Shown: positions 1 to 5,389 of the stretch, one piece after another
How positions within the stretch are numbered: the stretch's first letter is position 1
Layout: every line of letters begins with the position of its first letter
Assembly: GCA_913044155.1 (NCBI GenBank)
Contig: CAJWNF010000047.1
Coordinates: 1-5,389, forward strand
DNA: 5,389 bases
Source of the DNA: an uncultured Gammaproteobacteria bacterium
GTDB lineage: Bacteria; Pseudomonadota; Gammaproteobacteria; PS1; Thioglobaceae
Reading direction: 5' to 3'
The notes under the pieces: generated by a model
Told to the model about the DNA's origin: nothing
Seen by the model: the letters and a program-made list of their open reading frames with translations, nothing else
Database searches by the model: none
Position numbers and translations under genes: made by a program

Positions 1-320
1 TCATCAACATTATCGACTTCAATTGAAAAGTCAGTCACTTCAGGAACAATATAGCTAATATCCTTGAGAAAGTTTTTGTAGGCAATTGGATCTGTATTGT
101 TGCTATTTTGGCGAAACCAGCTATCAATTTTGGCTTGCAATAAGTCTCTCTTGTTTAGCAGCTCGAAATTTTCATTTTCTAGTTCAAGCAAAATTTCTGA
201 TAACGACTTAAAGAAATCTTGACATGTAATTTCTAAACCTTTACAAACCTCTTTATCAATAAAATCATAAAAATTATGATCAATATTCAGGTTCTCAATG
301 ATGCGATTAATTCTTTTCAT
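1..320 (-). CDS. glcB: Malate synthase G, N-terminal part (3' end beyond window)
   Basis: Malate synthase G condenses glyoxylate with acetyl-CoA to give malate, the second step of the glyoxylate shunt, in the cytosol. Only the first 106 residues are present; the frame is open to the left edge. They follow the N-terminal domain of the monomeric G-type enzyme (about 720 residues): an FYDFIDKEV segment near residues 17-25, NFELLNKRDLLQAKID near 51-66, and AYKNFLKDISYIVPE near 80-94, matching the family pattern of EN..LL..RD..Q..ID and AYK.FL...GYLVP. This part is specific to isoform G; the shorter A isoform does not align here. The catalytic barrel lies outside the window. The ATG overlaps the stop of the upstream rraA-type gene by 4 bases (ATGA), and an AAGGTG Shine-Dalgarno sits 5 bases before it (326-331), so it is very likely translationally coupled and last or near last in the aceA-aceK-rraA-glcB operon. 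The identification is by remembered family sequence; no search was run. Confidence 0.93.
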   Translation of the reverse strand, partial: MKRINRIIENLNIDHNFYDFIDKEVCKGLEITCQDFFKSLSEILLELENENFELLNKRDLLQAKIDSWFRQNSNNTDPIAYKNFLKDISYIVPEVTDFSIEVDNVD

Positions 321-799
321 ATTTTCACCTTTTCTTTAACGACAACAACTCCGTCTTCATCAGCATATAGATACTCATCGGGGGTAAAGTTTACTCCAGA
401 AAAATTAAGCATTAAATTTTTTTCACCGATACCTCTTTTTACGCTTTTAAGTGGGTGCACACCAAGTGCGCGAACACCAATATCCATCTGATTTATTTGT
501 TCTGAATCTCTAATCAGTCCGTTGATTAAAATACCTTCCCACTTATTGCTTATTGCCATTGAAGCAAGCTGGTCTCCCAACATAGCACAATTCATAGAGG
601 CGCCGGCATCGACAACCAAAACTGAATCTTTCCCATTCAAGCTCAAAGTGTCACGAACAAACGAGTTATCTTCAAAACATTTGACAGTAACGATTCTTCC
701 AGAAAAGATGTCTTTTGCGCCATATGAAACATATTTAGGTTCTAAATATTGAACCTGTGGGTGCAGTTGATCTGATATGTCGCAAGTTTTATAGCCCAT
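317..799 (-). CDS. rraA: RraA-family protein (RNase E regulator fold / possible oxaloacetate decarboxylase)
   Basis: The protein has 160 residues, close to the 161 of E. coli RraA, and aligns along its whole length: GRIVTVKCFEDN (34-45), VLVVDAGAS (60-68), WEGILINGLIRD (87-98), LYADEDG (144-150). In E. coli, RraA binds RNase E and inhibits it. Many relatives are metal-dependent class II pyruvate aldolases or oxaloacetate decarboxylases that carry a D-X20-R-D motif, which E. coli RraA lacks. Here the motif is intact: D76, then 20 residues, then R97-D98. A role in turning oxaloacetate into pyruvate would suit its place between aceK and glcB, but that is inference; RNase E control remains possible. 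I chose the ATG at 799 over the one at 811 because MGYKTCDI lines up with the family start and because GGAG (806-809) sits 6 bases upstream, inside the last codons of aceK. The aceK stop is 1 base before this start, and glcB overlaps its end by 4 bases. Confidence 0.88.
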   Translation of the reverse strand: MGYKTCDISDQLHPQVQYLEPKYVSYGAKDIFSGRIVTVKCFEDNSFVRDTLSLNGKDSVLVVDAGASMNCAMLGDQLASMAISNKWEGILINGLIRDSEQINQMDIGVRALGVHPLKSVKRGIGEKNLMLNFSGVNFTPDEYLYADEDGVVVVKEKVKI

Positions 800-800
800 C

Positions 801-2591
801 TTAATCTCCATAGATTGTTGACATTCTTTTTTCTAAACCATAGGGAAAGTAATCCATTACGCCGTCTTTGTTGATCTTTTTTTGAATAGAGATCCAGTAA
901 TCAGGATCCAAAAGCTTTTGATATTTATCATTGAAGGTATCTTTCATATATTTATTTGGCAACATGAAGTATTTAAATTCTTCTGGAAAAACGTCATCTG
1001 GAGCAACGTAATACCATGGCTCTGAAGCCATCTCTTCTTCATGAGTTTTGGGTTCTGGAATATTTTTGAATACCGGTTTGTTCATTCTCGTTATCTCGTC
1101 GTAGTCATAAAAAACAACGCGGTTTTGTCGGGTAACCCCGAAATTCTTTGTCAGCATATCTCCCGGGAAGATATCGGCATTAATTAGTTCATCTATAGCT
1201 CTGCCGTAATCATTAACAATATGATACTGCTGCTCTTTATTAGCCGTTTCCAGATAAAGATTGAGTGGAGTCATTTTGTTTTCTATATACATATGCTTGA
1301 TGATTAGTAGTTCACCTTCTATTTCTATATTAGACGCTATCTTGCTTTTTAATTCTTTTAGCAACTTTTTATCAATATCTTTTATTGGGAAAGCTACATT
1401 AGAAAATTCCCAAGTATCTGCAAGTCTACCCACTCGAATGTGATTTTTCACAAAGAAATATTTATCCTTAACCATTTCTTTGGTGCCAATTTTTGGTGGC
1501 GCAAAATGATCATTTATTACCTTAAAGACATACGGAAACATAGGAAAGGTAAAAACCGACATAACCAACCCTTTAATGCCTGGAGCAATTGACAATTTTT
1601 CATTGGTGATATTGGAGTATTTTAAAAAATGCCTATATAGCAAAGTTTTTCCATGTTTATGGAACCCCAAGGAGCTATATAAAACAGCCCTAGTTTTACT
1701 AGGAAGCAAATCTTTTAAAAATTCGACAATAGCAGAAGGGTAGTTTGTGGTGATAAAGAAGTACGAGCGGGAGAAATCAAAAACGACTGAAATGCTGGTT
1801 ACATCAGTTAGCAAGGTGTCTACATAGAGTTTATTTTCCTTATCATTAAGTAGCGCTATTAGTATCGGCTGGTCAGCATCAATTTGTGACACGATTTGGC
1901 CAACAATATAGGCGCCTTTTCCTCTAATAAAAGGTGTATTAATGACTTGAATTTCAAAGACATCATTAGTTAACCTGCCAACCTGTTGATAAAATTGCTC
2001 TTCTAAACGACTCGCATCACGCTTGAGGCTTTTAAAATTACAGTTAAATGAAAAACTTTTTAGAATCTGGGTAAAGGTTTTATTTAACTGGCCAGGTTCA
2101 ATAAAATAACTCTCAATCACCGGATCGTCCAAATCTATGTAATTGAGCGAAACACATGGCTTAGTAAATATATATTGGTTGTTGTAGAATCGTCTAGCAT
2201 ACAGCCGACAAAAAACTGAGTTGTAGAAAGTTTCAGCTAGCTCTGGTTGATTATGACCCGTTATTTGTTCTACATAGCGCAGCTTAGTGCTTTTCCAAAA
2301 CTTGGAGTTGAATTTCCCTAAACTCGACGTTTCGTCTATTGAATCTACTTTCCCGTCATTAAATTCTTTAATTAACTCATTTTTTAGAATCTTACAAAAC
2401 CTCTTAACTTGTTTTTCATAGAAATTCATTCTTAGCTTTGAATCGTTTTCTATTTTTTCCCATTCCATGTTTTCAAAGCATCGTTTTGCCTCAATCGATG
2501 CCTTATGCATGTTTAGATAGTGCTGATCGAATCCACCCAAGATCTTTTTGGCAATAACAAATGCGATTGAATCTAAGTTCTTGTTTAGCAT
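801..2591 (-). CDS. aceK: Isocitrate dehydrogenase kinase/phosphatase
   Basis: AceK phosphorylates isocitrate dehydrogenase to inactivate it, and reverses this, sending isocitrate to the TCA cycle or to the shunt. From the ATG at 2591 it has 596 residues (E. coli AceK 578). The N-terminal regulatory half carries ETFYNSVFCRLYARR (120-134). The kinase half shows APGIKGLVMSVFTFP (336-350), the ATP-contacting lysine in YVFKVI (K357), VGRLADTWEF (387-396) with the aspartate linked to phosphatase activity (D392), IFPGDMLTKNFGVTR (474-488) with presumed catalytic D478 and N483, and VVFYDYDEI (492-500) with metal-binding D496/D498. All key residues are present. The start is uncertain. The frame stays open to a TTG at 2657, directly abutting the aceA stop, which would add 22 residues and has a purine-rich AGGAAGAG upstream. 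Homology to E. coli AceK begins at the ATG at 2591, which lacks a clear Shine-Dalgarno. It follows aceA in the same operon, as in E. coli aceBAK. Confidence 0.96.
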   Translation of the reverse strand: MLNKNLDSIAFVIAKKILGGFDQHYLNMHKASIEAKRCFENMEWEKIENDSKLRMNFYEKQVKRFCKILKNELIKEFNDGKVDSIDETSSLGKFNSKFWKSTKLRYVEQITGHNQPELAETFYNSVFCRLYARRFYNNQYIFTKPCVSLNYIDLDDPVIESYFIEPGQLNKTFTQILKSFSFNCNFKSLKRDASRLEEQFYQQVGRLTNDVFEIQVINTPFIRGKGAYIVGQIVSQIDADQPILIALLNDKENKLYVDTLLTDVTSISVVFDFSRSYFFITTNYPSAIVEFLKDLLPSKTRAVLYSSLGFHKHGKTLLYRHFLKYSNITNEKLSIAPGIKGLVMSVFTFPMFPYVFKVINDHFAPPKIGTKEMVKDKYFFVKNHIRVGRLADTWEFSNVAFPIKDIDKKLLKELKSKIASNIEIEGELLIIKHMYIENKMTPLNLYLETANKEQQYHIVNDYGRAIDELINADIFPGDMLTKNFGVTRQNRVVFYDYDEITRMNKPVFKNIPEPKTHEEEMASEPWYYVAPDDVFPEEFKYFMLPNKYMKDTFNDKYQKLLDPDYWISIQKKINKDGVMDYFPYGLEKRMSTIYGD

Positions 2592-2657
2592 AATCAAAAT
2601 GATTAATGAAAAATAGTCATAATTTGTAAGATTAAATTGATCTTGGGCTTCTATCAA
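2592..2657 (-). other. aceA-aceK spacer or 22-codon N-terminal extension of aceK
   Basis: These 66 bases lie between the aceA stop and the ATG where AceK homology begins. They can be read either as an untranslated spacer or, from TTG 2657, as 22 extra AceK codons (starting M-IEAQDQF and ending in a hydrophobic SLIILI run). A small inverted repeat TAATCA-AAA-TGATTA (2591-2605, plus-strand reading) lies across the A of the ATG and could fold in the mRNA. In E. coli the aceA-aceK gap holds structure that keeps AceK levels far below AceA; a similar lowering of aceK translation here is only inference, since the hairpin is short and AT-only apart from one G-C pair. Confidence 0.4.
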
Positions 2658-3962
2658 TCAGAATTGCTCTTCCTCAGTTGATCCAGACAGTGCAGTGACA
2701 GATGATTTGCCACCCTGTATAACGGTTGTTACATCATCAAAATATCCAGCGCCTACCTCTTGTTGATGTGAGGCAAATGTATAGCCCTTCTTGGAGGCTG
2801 CAAATTCTGGCTCCTGAACCTTATTCACATAGTGCTTCATTCCATCCCCTTTGGCATAGTCATAAGCCAAATCAAACATGTTATACCACATATTATGGAT
2901 ACCAGCTAAGGTGATAAATTGGTATTTATAACCCATTTCAGCAATTTTTTCTTGAAATGTATTGATTTCACTATCAGTTAGATTCTTCTTCCAGTTAAAT
3001 GAAGGTGAGCAGTTGTATGCCAATAATTGGCTAGGATTTTCATTTAGTATCGCCTCGGCAAATTCACGGGCAAAACCTAAATCAGGTTTGCCAGTTTCAC
3101 ACCAAACTAAATCAGCGTATGGAGCATATGCCAAGCCACGTGATATTGACTGCTCTAGTCCATTCTTCACCACAAAAAAGCCTTCTGATGTCCTTTTACC
3201 GGTTACAAATGGAGCGTCATATGAATCCACGTCAGAAGTAAGAAGGTTTGCAGCTTCAGCATCCGTTCTTGCCAATAACACTGTAGGAACATCCATTACA
3301 TCTGCAGCGAGTCGAGCAGAGACAAGTTTTTGGACCGCTTCTTGTGTTGGCACTAGAACCTTACCTCCCATATGGCCACACTTTTTTACTGCTGCTAATT
3401 GGTCTTCGAAGTGCGCACCTGCCGCACCATTTACAATCATATTTTTCATTAGTTCGAATGAATTTAGTACTCCACCAAAGCCGGCCTCGGCGTCAGCAAC
3501 GATTGGTAGAAAATAATCAATAAAATCTTTGTCGTCATTTTCTATGCCTCGAGACCATTGAATTTCGTCAGCCCTTTTGAATGTATTGTTGATTCTACGT
3601 ACCATAGTAGGAACAGAGTCATATGCATATAGCGACTGGTCAGGATACATCGTTTCAGAGGTGTTGCCGTCTGCAGCTACCTGCCAGCCAGAGAGATATA
3701 TTGCTTCAATCCCAGCTTTCGCTTGCTGCATCGCTTGACCGGCAGTAATCGCGCCCATACAATTTACATAGCCCTTCTTTGATGAGCCATTAATTAGACG
3801 CCACAGTTTTTCAGCGCCTTGGCGGGCATAGGTGTATTCTGGTTGAACTGAGCCACGCAACCTAACAACATCTTCAGCTGAATAGGTTCTTTTTACGTCT
3901 TTCCAGCGTGGGTTATCTTGCCATTCAGCCTTTAAAAGTTTGGCCTGTTCTTTTCTGTTCAT
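2658..3962 (-). CDS. aceA: Isocitrate lyase
   Basis: Isocitrate lyase splits isocitrate into glyoxylate and succinate, the committed step of the glyoxylate shunt, as a cytosolic Mg2+-dependent tetramer. The protein has 434 residues, the same as E. coli AceA, and matches it end to end. Visible motifs are SGWQVAAD (91-98), metal-site [10 protein letters not shown] (155-164, D157), the catalytic signature KKCGHMGGK (193-201, C195 at the E. coli position), NCSPSFNW (317-324), TLAGIHNMW (351-359) and the C-terminal lid tail STEEEQF. The ATG at 3962 is preceded by GGGAG (3970-3974) at 7 bases. The same frame is open another 34 codons upstream, but those encode AT-rich hydrophobic residues with no counterpart in the family, so the longer start is rejected. 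First gene of the minus-strand operon, divergent from the IclR-type regulator gene. No residue expected for activity is missing. Confidence 0.98.
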   Translation of the reverse strand: MNRKEQAKLLKAEWQDNPRWKDVKRTYSAEDVVRLRGSVQPEYTYARQGAEKLWRLINGSSKKGYVNCMGAITAGQAMQQAKAGIEAIYLSGWQVAADGNTSETMYPDQSLYAYDSVPTMVRRINNTFKRADEIQWSRGIENDDKDFIDYFLPIVADAEAGFGGVLNSFELMKNMIVNGAAGAHFEDQLAAVKKCGHMGGKVLVPTQEAVQKLVSARLAADVMDVPTVLLARTDAEAANLLTSDVDSYDAPFVTGKRTSEGFFVVKNGLEQSISRGLAYAPYADLVWCETGKPDLGFAREFAEAILNENPSQLLAYNCSPSFNWKKNLTDSEINTFQEKIAEMGYKYQFITLAGIHNMWYNMFDLAYDYAKGDGMKHYVNKVQEPEFAASKKGYTFASHQQEVGAGYFDDVTTVIQGGKSSVTALSGSTEEEQF

Positions 3963-3969
3963 TTTATTA

Positions 3970-3974
3970 CTCCC
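3970..3974 (-). promoter_or_regulatory. Shine-Dalgarno of aceA
   Basis: GGGAG on the minus strand, 7 bases before the ATG at 3962. It stands out in an AT-rich stretch and decides the start of isocitrate lyase against the longer open frame that runs to 4064. Confidence 0.8.
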
Positions 3975-4003
3975 GATATTTATAGTTATTTTGATTAAAT
4001 TGT

Positions 4004-4016
4004 ATATTACCAATAT
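4004..4016. promoter_or_regulatory. Candidate operator, inverted repeat ATATT-ACC-AATAT
   Basis: Perfect 5-base arms with a 3-base centre, overlapping the proposed aceA -10. It has the same arm and spacer lengths as the repeat at 4060-4072. IclR-family repressors bind short palindromes in divergent control regions next to their own gene, so it could be a site for the neighbouring regulator. The AT-only arms make chance a real alternative. Confidence 0.3.
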
Positions 4017-4033
4017 TAATACTAGATTTACAA
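4004..4033 (-). promoter_or_regulatory. Putative aceA operon promoter
   Basis: On the minus strand, TTGTAA (4028-4033) and TAATAT (4004-4009) are spaced by 18 bases and each match the sigma-70 consensus at 4 of 6 positions. Transcription would start near 3997 and leave a leader of about 35 bases with the GGGAG site. The region is so AT-rich that chance matches are expected, so this is a candidate only. A 5-3-5 inverted repeat (4004-4016) lies across the -10, where a repressor would block it. Confidence 0.4.
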
Positions 4034-4051
4034 TAAATTTCACTATATAAT
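4023..4051 (+). promoter_or_regulatory. Putative promoter of the IclR-type regulator gene
   Basis: A perfect -10 hexamer TATAAT (4046-4051) with a weak -35 TAGATT (4023-4028) at 17 bases. Transcription would start near 4058, leaving about 20 bases of leader before the ATG at 4079 and no recognisable Shine-Dalgarno. It overlaps the -35 of the proposed aceA promoter on the other strand, so the two promoters probably interfere or are jointly controlled. Confidence 0.45.
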
Positions 4052-4059
4052 TACTAATT

Positions 4060-4072
4060 TTCATATTATGAA
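4060..4072. promoter_or_regulatory. Candidate operator, inverted repeat TTCAT-ATT-ATGAA
   Basis: Perfect 5-base arms around a 3-base centre, placed between the proposed transcription start and the start codon of the IclR-type gene. This is a typical place for an autoregulatory repressor site. The TTCAT/ATGAA arms contain G-C pairs, so the repeat is a little less likely by chance than the one at 4004-4016. Assignment to the IclR-type protein is inference. Confidence 0.33.
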
Positions 4073-4078
4073 TATTTT

Positions 4079-4768
4079 ATGGGAACTGAAGGACCTGAAA
4101 AAAAGTACAATTCTATTGAGAAATGTTTACAAATACTCTCTATTTTTTCATTTGAAAGACCTAAATATAGTCTCAGAGAGATTAGTGAAAAGTTAAATTT
4201 TAATCTGTCCACCACTTATCGCATTCTTTCAACACTCGAGGAGTACGGTTATGTTTCTCGGCTAAGAAATAAAAAATATGTCATTGGCACACAACCGATC
4301 TATTTAAGTGCAATTTATACCCATAGCAATCAGCTAGACCAGATTCGACCTATTGTCGACATTATTCGAGATAAAACTGGTGAAACAATATCTTTTTTTG
4401 TTGAAGAAGATAGTGAACGTATTTGTCTATACAGAGCCCATTCACGAGATAATTTACGGCACAACATTGAACAGGGCACAAGGCTCAAACTAAATCGCGG
4501 TGCATCTGGAAGAGTAATCATGGCATATGGCAAAAGGGGTGAAGACAAAAGTGGATTCTATAAAGACATTAGAGATAAGGGTTTCTATCTATCGATCAAT
4601 GAACATAACCCATCATTATTTGCTATAGCTGTTCCAGTTATTTCTAAAAGCAATATATTTGTTGGCGCTTTGGTAGCTTCAGGGCCTATCAGCAGGTTTA
4701 ATGAAAATAAAAGGAGGTTGTTATTAAATAACTTGAGATCTAACTTAGCAAAAGTTGTCATACCATAA
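4079..4768 (+). CDS. IclR-family transcriptional regulator
   Basis: A cytosolic DNA-binding regulator of 229 residues. The N-terminal winged helix-turn-helix covers about residues 10-68, with SLREISEKLNFNLSTTYRIL (31-50) holding the two helices and LEEYGYVSR (53-61) leading into the wing. The C-terminal effector domain shows RNRGAS-type GASGRVIMAYG (141-151), GFYLSINE (168-175), FAIAVPVI (181-188) and the family-typical VGALVASGPISRF (195-207). It is shorter than the usual 250-275 because about 25 residues are missing between the GASGR helix and GFYLS, as in a known compact subgroup. Its place divergent from aceA suggests that it controls the glyoxylate operon, as IclR does in E. coli through glyoxylate and pyruvate, but orthology to E. 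coli IclR is not shown; the ligand is unknown. An in-frame TAA at 4055 leaves ATG 4079 as the first ATG start; no Shine-Dalgarno is evident. No terminator follows. Confidence 0.92.
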   Translation: MGTEGPEKKYNSIEKCLQILSIFSFERPKYSLREISEKLNFNLSTTYRILSTLEEYGYVSRLRNKKYVIGTQPIYLSAIYTHSNQLDQIRPIVDIIRDKTGETISFFVEEDSERICLYRAHSRDNLRHNIEQGTRLKLNRGASGRVIMAYGKRGEDKSGFYKDIRDKGFYLSINEHNPSLFAIAVPVISKSNIFVGALVASGPISRFNENKRRLLLNNLRSNLAKVVIP

Positions 4769-4828
4769 AAGATTGTTTGCTTTACGTTATACAGTATTAA
4801 TAGATTGCATAGATAAATGAAATCAGCT

Positions 4829-4846
4829 AACTCATATATATGAGTT
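4829..4846. promoter_or_regulatory. Perfect 18-bp palindrome, candidate operator
   Basis: AACTCATATATATGAGTT is an uninterrupted palindrome with 9-base half sites. It ends inside the proposed -35 box of the downstream gene (4845-4850). GntR-family dimers bind palindromes of about this size, often at their own promoter, so the encoded GntR-Pta protein is the first candidate to bind it. As an RNA hairpin it would be a weak 7-bp stem with no following T-run, so a terminator is unlikely. Confidence 0.5.
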
Positions 4847-4872
4847 TACTGTAAAATTAATAGTGTTATATT
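4845..4872 (+). promoter_or_regulatory. Putative extended -10 promoter of the GntR-Pta gene
   Basis: TTTACT (4845-4850, 4 of 6 to the -35 consensus), a 16-base spacer, then TATATT (4867-4872, 5 of 6) preceded by TG one base away (4864-4865), the extended -10 form. Transcription would begin near 4879 with a leader of about 30 bases. The palindrome at 4829-4846 overlaps the first two bases of the -35, so a bound protein could repress or activate. Confidence 0.5.
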
Positions 4873-4908
4873 TATATCAAATTATTTCGTTTAAGTTGAG
4901 AAATATGA

Positions 4909-5389
4909 ATGAGCAAAAAACTCTACCAAACAGTAATTGAGTATATCAATCAGGAAATACAAAACGGTAATCTTACTAATGGAGATTTAATTCCCTCCGA
5001 ATCTCAACTATCAAAATTGCTCGGTGTTAGTATTGGTACAATTAGAAAAGCGGTCGATAAATTAGAAAATATTAACGTCTTGTATCGCCAACATGGCAAA
5101 GGCACATTTATTTCCGGTTACGGATTCGACAACAGATTACTAAACAAACTAACCAAAAAAGCTCAAAATAAGTTTACTCGCATATTGCTACCAGAATCAA
5201 ACGATGAAAGGGTTCTGCAGGCCGCAATAAATATCTCGAAAAAGAAAATCGCACAAATCATCCTTCTTGGTGACGAAACGAAGACTTCTCAACAGTTAAA
5301 CAAATTAAATATAGCTCCTGATGTTGGGCTTAAATATCTAGATCCTAAGGATAAAAAGCTAAAAAATATTTATGCCGAAATCTTATATA
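4909..5389 (+). CDS. GntR-type winged helix fused to phosphotransacetylase (Pta) domain, N-terminal part (3' end beyond window)
   Basis: The first 160 residues are present and the frame is open to the right edge. Residues 1-70 form a GntR/HutC-type winged helix: LYQTVIEYI (5-13), GDLIPSESQLSKLLGVSIGT (25-44) across the helix-turn-helix, IRKAVDKLE (45-53), and the wing ending QHGKGTFIS (61-69). In HutC proteins a UTRA ligand domain follows. Here, after a linker of about 10 residues, the sequence is instead the start of a Pta (acetyl-CoA:phosphate acetyltransferase) domain: first helix NRLLNKLTKKAQNK (75-88), then RILLPESNDERVLQAA (91-106) with the PE..D.R hallmark, IAQIILLGDE (114-123), and LDPKDKK (144-150) before an IYAEILY helix. 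Active-site residues of the C-terminal half are not in view, so activity cannot be judged. The protein may be an enzyme that also senses acetyl-CoA or acetyl-phosphate and binds DNA. Start ATG 4909 has a weak GAG-type Shine-Dalgarno (TTGAG, 4896-4900) 8 bases upstream. It lies downstream of the IclR-type gene; an acetate kinase gene might follow outside the window. Confidence 0.85.
   Translation, partial: MSKKLYQTVIEYINQEIQNGNLTNGDLIPSESQLSKLLGVSIGTIRKAVDKLENINVLYRQHGKGTFISGYGFDNRLLNKLTKKAQNKFTRILLPESNDERVLQAAINISKKKIAQIILLGDETKTSQQLNKLNIAPDVGLKYLDPKDKKLKNIYAEILY

Larger units (their letters stand above)
4769..4908. other. 140-base intergenic control region upstream of the GntR-Pta fusion gene
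   Basis: AT-rich gap between two plus-strand genes. It holds an 18-bp perfect palindrome (4829-4846), an outer pair of 7-base inverted arms TACAGTA (4790-4796) and TACTGTA (4847-4853), and a good promoter. No GC-rich hairpin with a T-run is present after the IclR-type gene, so read-through from that gene into the fusion gene is possible. An ATG at 4905 in another frame opens only an 11-codon frame and is not considered a gene. Confidence 0.6.

Noticed and set aside
800..811. Upstream ATG for the RraA-type protein adding MEIK
   Set aside because: The ATG at 799 has GGAG at the right distance and aligns with the family start; the ATG at 811 would place the start inside aceK without its own Shine-Dalgarno.
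2962..3516. 184-codon plus-strand open frame opposite aceA
   Set aside because: It is a shadow of the conserved aceA coding strand, with no recognisable domain and no ribosome binding site. The same holds for the short plus-strand frames opposite rraA, aceK and aceA and the minus-strand frame opposite the IclR-type gene.
3963..4064. A 34-codon N-terminal extension of isocitrate lyase, hydrophobic and resembling a membrane segment
   Set aside because: It is translated AT-rich intergenic DNA. AceA from 3962 is already exactly the E. coli length, has a good GGGAG site, and isocitrate lyase is cytosolic.
4079..4768. Truncated IclR-type regulator as an unusual variant
   Set aside because: The protein is about 25 residues short in the effector domain, but compact IclR members with a similar short loop are known and all flanking motifs are intact, so it is probably a normal functional protein.
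4829..4846. Palindrome as a rho-independent terminator of the IclR-type gene
   Set aside because: The stem is AT-rich, it is 60 bases past the stop codon, and no T-run follows it.
4905..4940. Small open frame from ATG 4905 as a leader peptide
   Set aside because: It is only 11 codons, overlaps the real start by all but 4 bases, and shows no attenuator features; the GntR motif fits only the frame from 4909.

Overview
This window reads as a piece of a low-GC (roughly mid-30s percent by eye) proteobacterial chromosome, most likely gammaproteobacterial. AceK (isocitrate dehydrogenase kinase/phosphatase), a 434-residue AceA that ends in the same residues (STEEEQF) as I recall for E. coli AceA, and a gamma-type RraA all point that way. 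A small-genome marine lineage of the SUP05/Arctic96BD-19 kind would fit the AT-rich DNA and tight gene packing, but that placement is a guess. The window holds one coherent C2/acetate-metabolism locus.

Left part (minus strand, transcribed from about 4000 down to 1): a glyoxylate-shunt operon in the order aceA (isocitrate lyase), aceK, rraA-type gene, glcB (malate synthase G, cut by the left edge). The junctions are tight. The rraA ATG starts 1 base after the aceK stop and has a Shine-Dalgarno inside the end of aceK. rraA and glcB share a 4-base ATGA stop/start overlap. The operon joins the two shunt enzymes to the enzyme that controls carbon flow at the isocitrate branch point. It also carries an RraA-fold protein that keeps the D-X20-R-D motif of oxaloacetate decarboxylase / HMG aldolase relatives, so that protein may be a metabolic enzyme and not (or not only) an RNase E inhibitor.

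Middle (3963-4078): a 116-base AT-rich divergent control region between aceA and an IclR-family regulator gene. It has a plausible promoter on each strand and two short inverted repeats of the same 5-3-5 geometry.

Right part (plus strand): a compact IclR-family regulator (4079-4768), then a 140-base gap containing a perfect 18-bp palindrome just upstream of a good extended -10 promoter. After this comes the most notable gene (4909 to the right edge, 3' end missing). It encodes an N-terminal GntR/HutC-type winged helix-turn-helix joined in one uninterrupted frame to the start of a phosphotransacetylase (Pta) catalytic domain. This looks like a transcription factor whose usual UTRA effector domain has been replaced by an acetyl-CoA/acetyl-phosphate enzyme.

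Taken together, Pta would interconvert acetyl-phosphate and acetyl-CoA. AceA and malate synthase would assimilate acetyl-CoA, and AceK would throttle isocitrate dehydrogenase. Two DNA-binding proteins, one IclR-type and one GntR-Pta fusion, would set expression. No RNA genes, mobile elements, CRISPR arrays or convincing terminators were seen.
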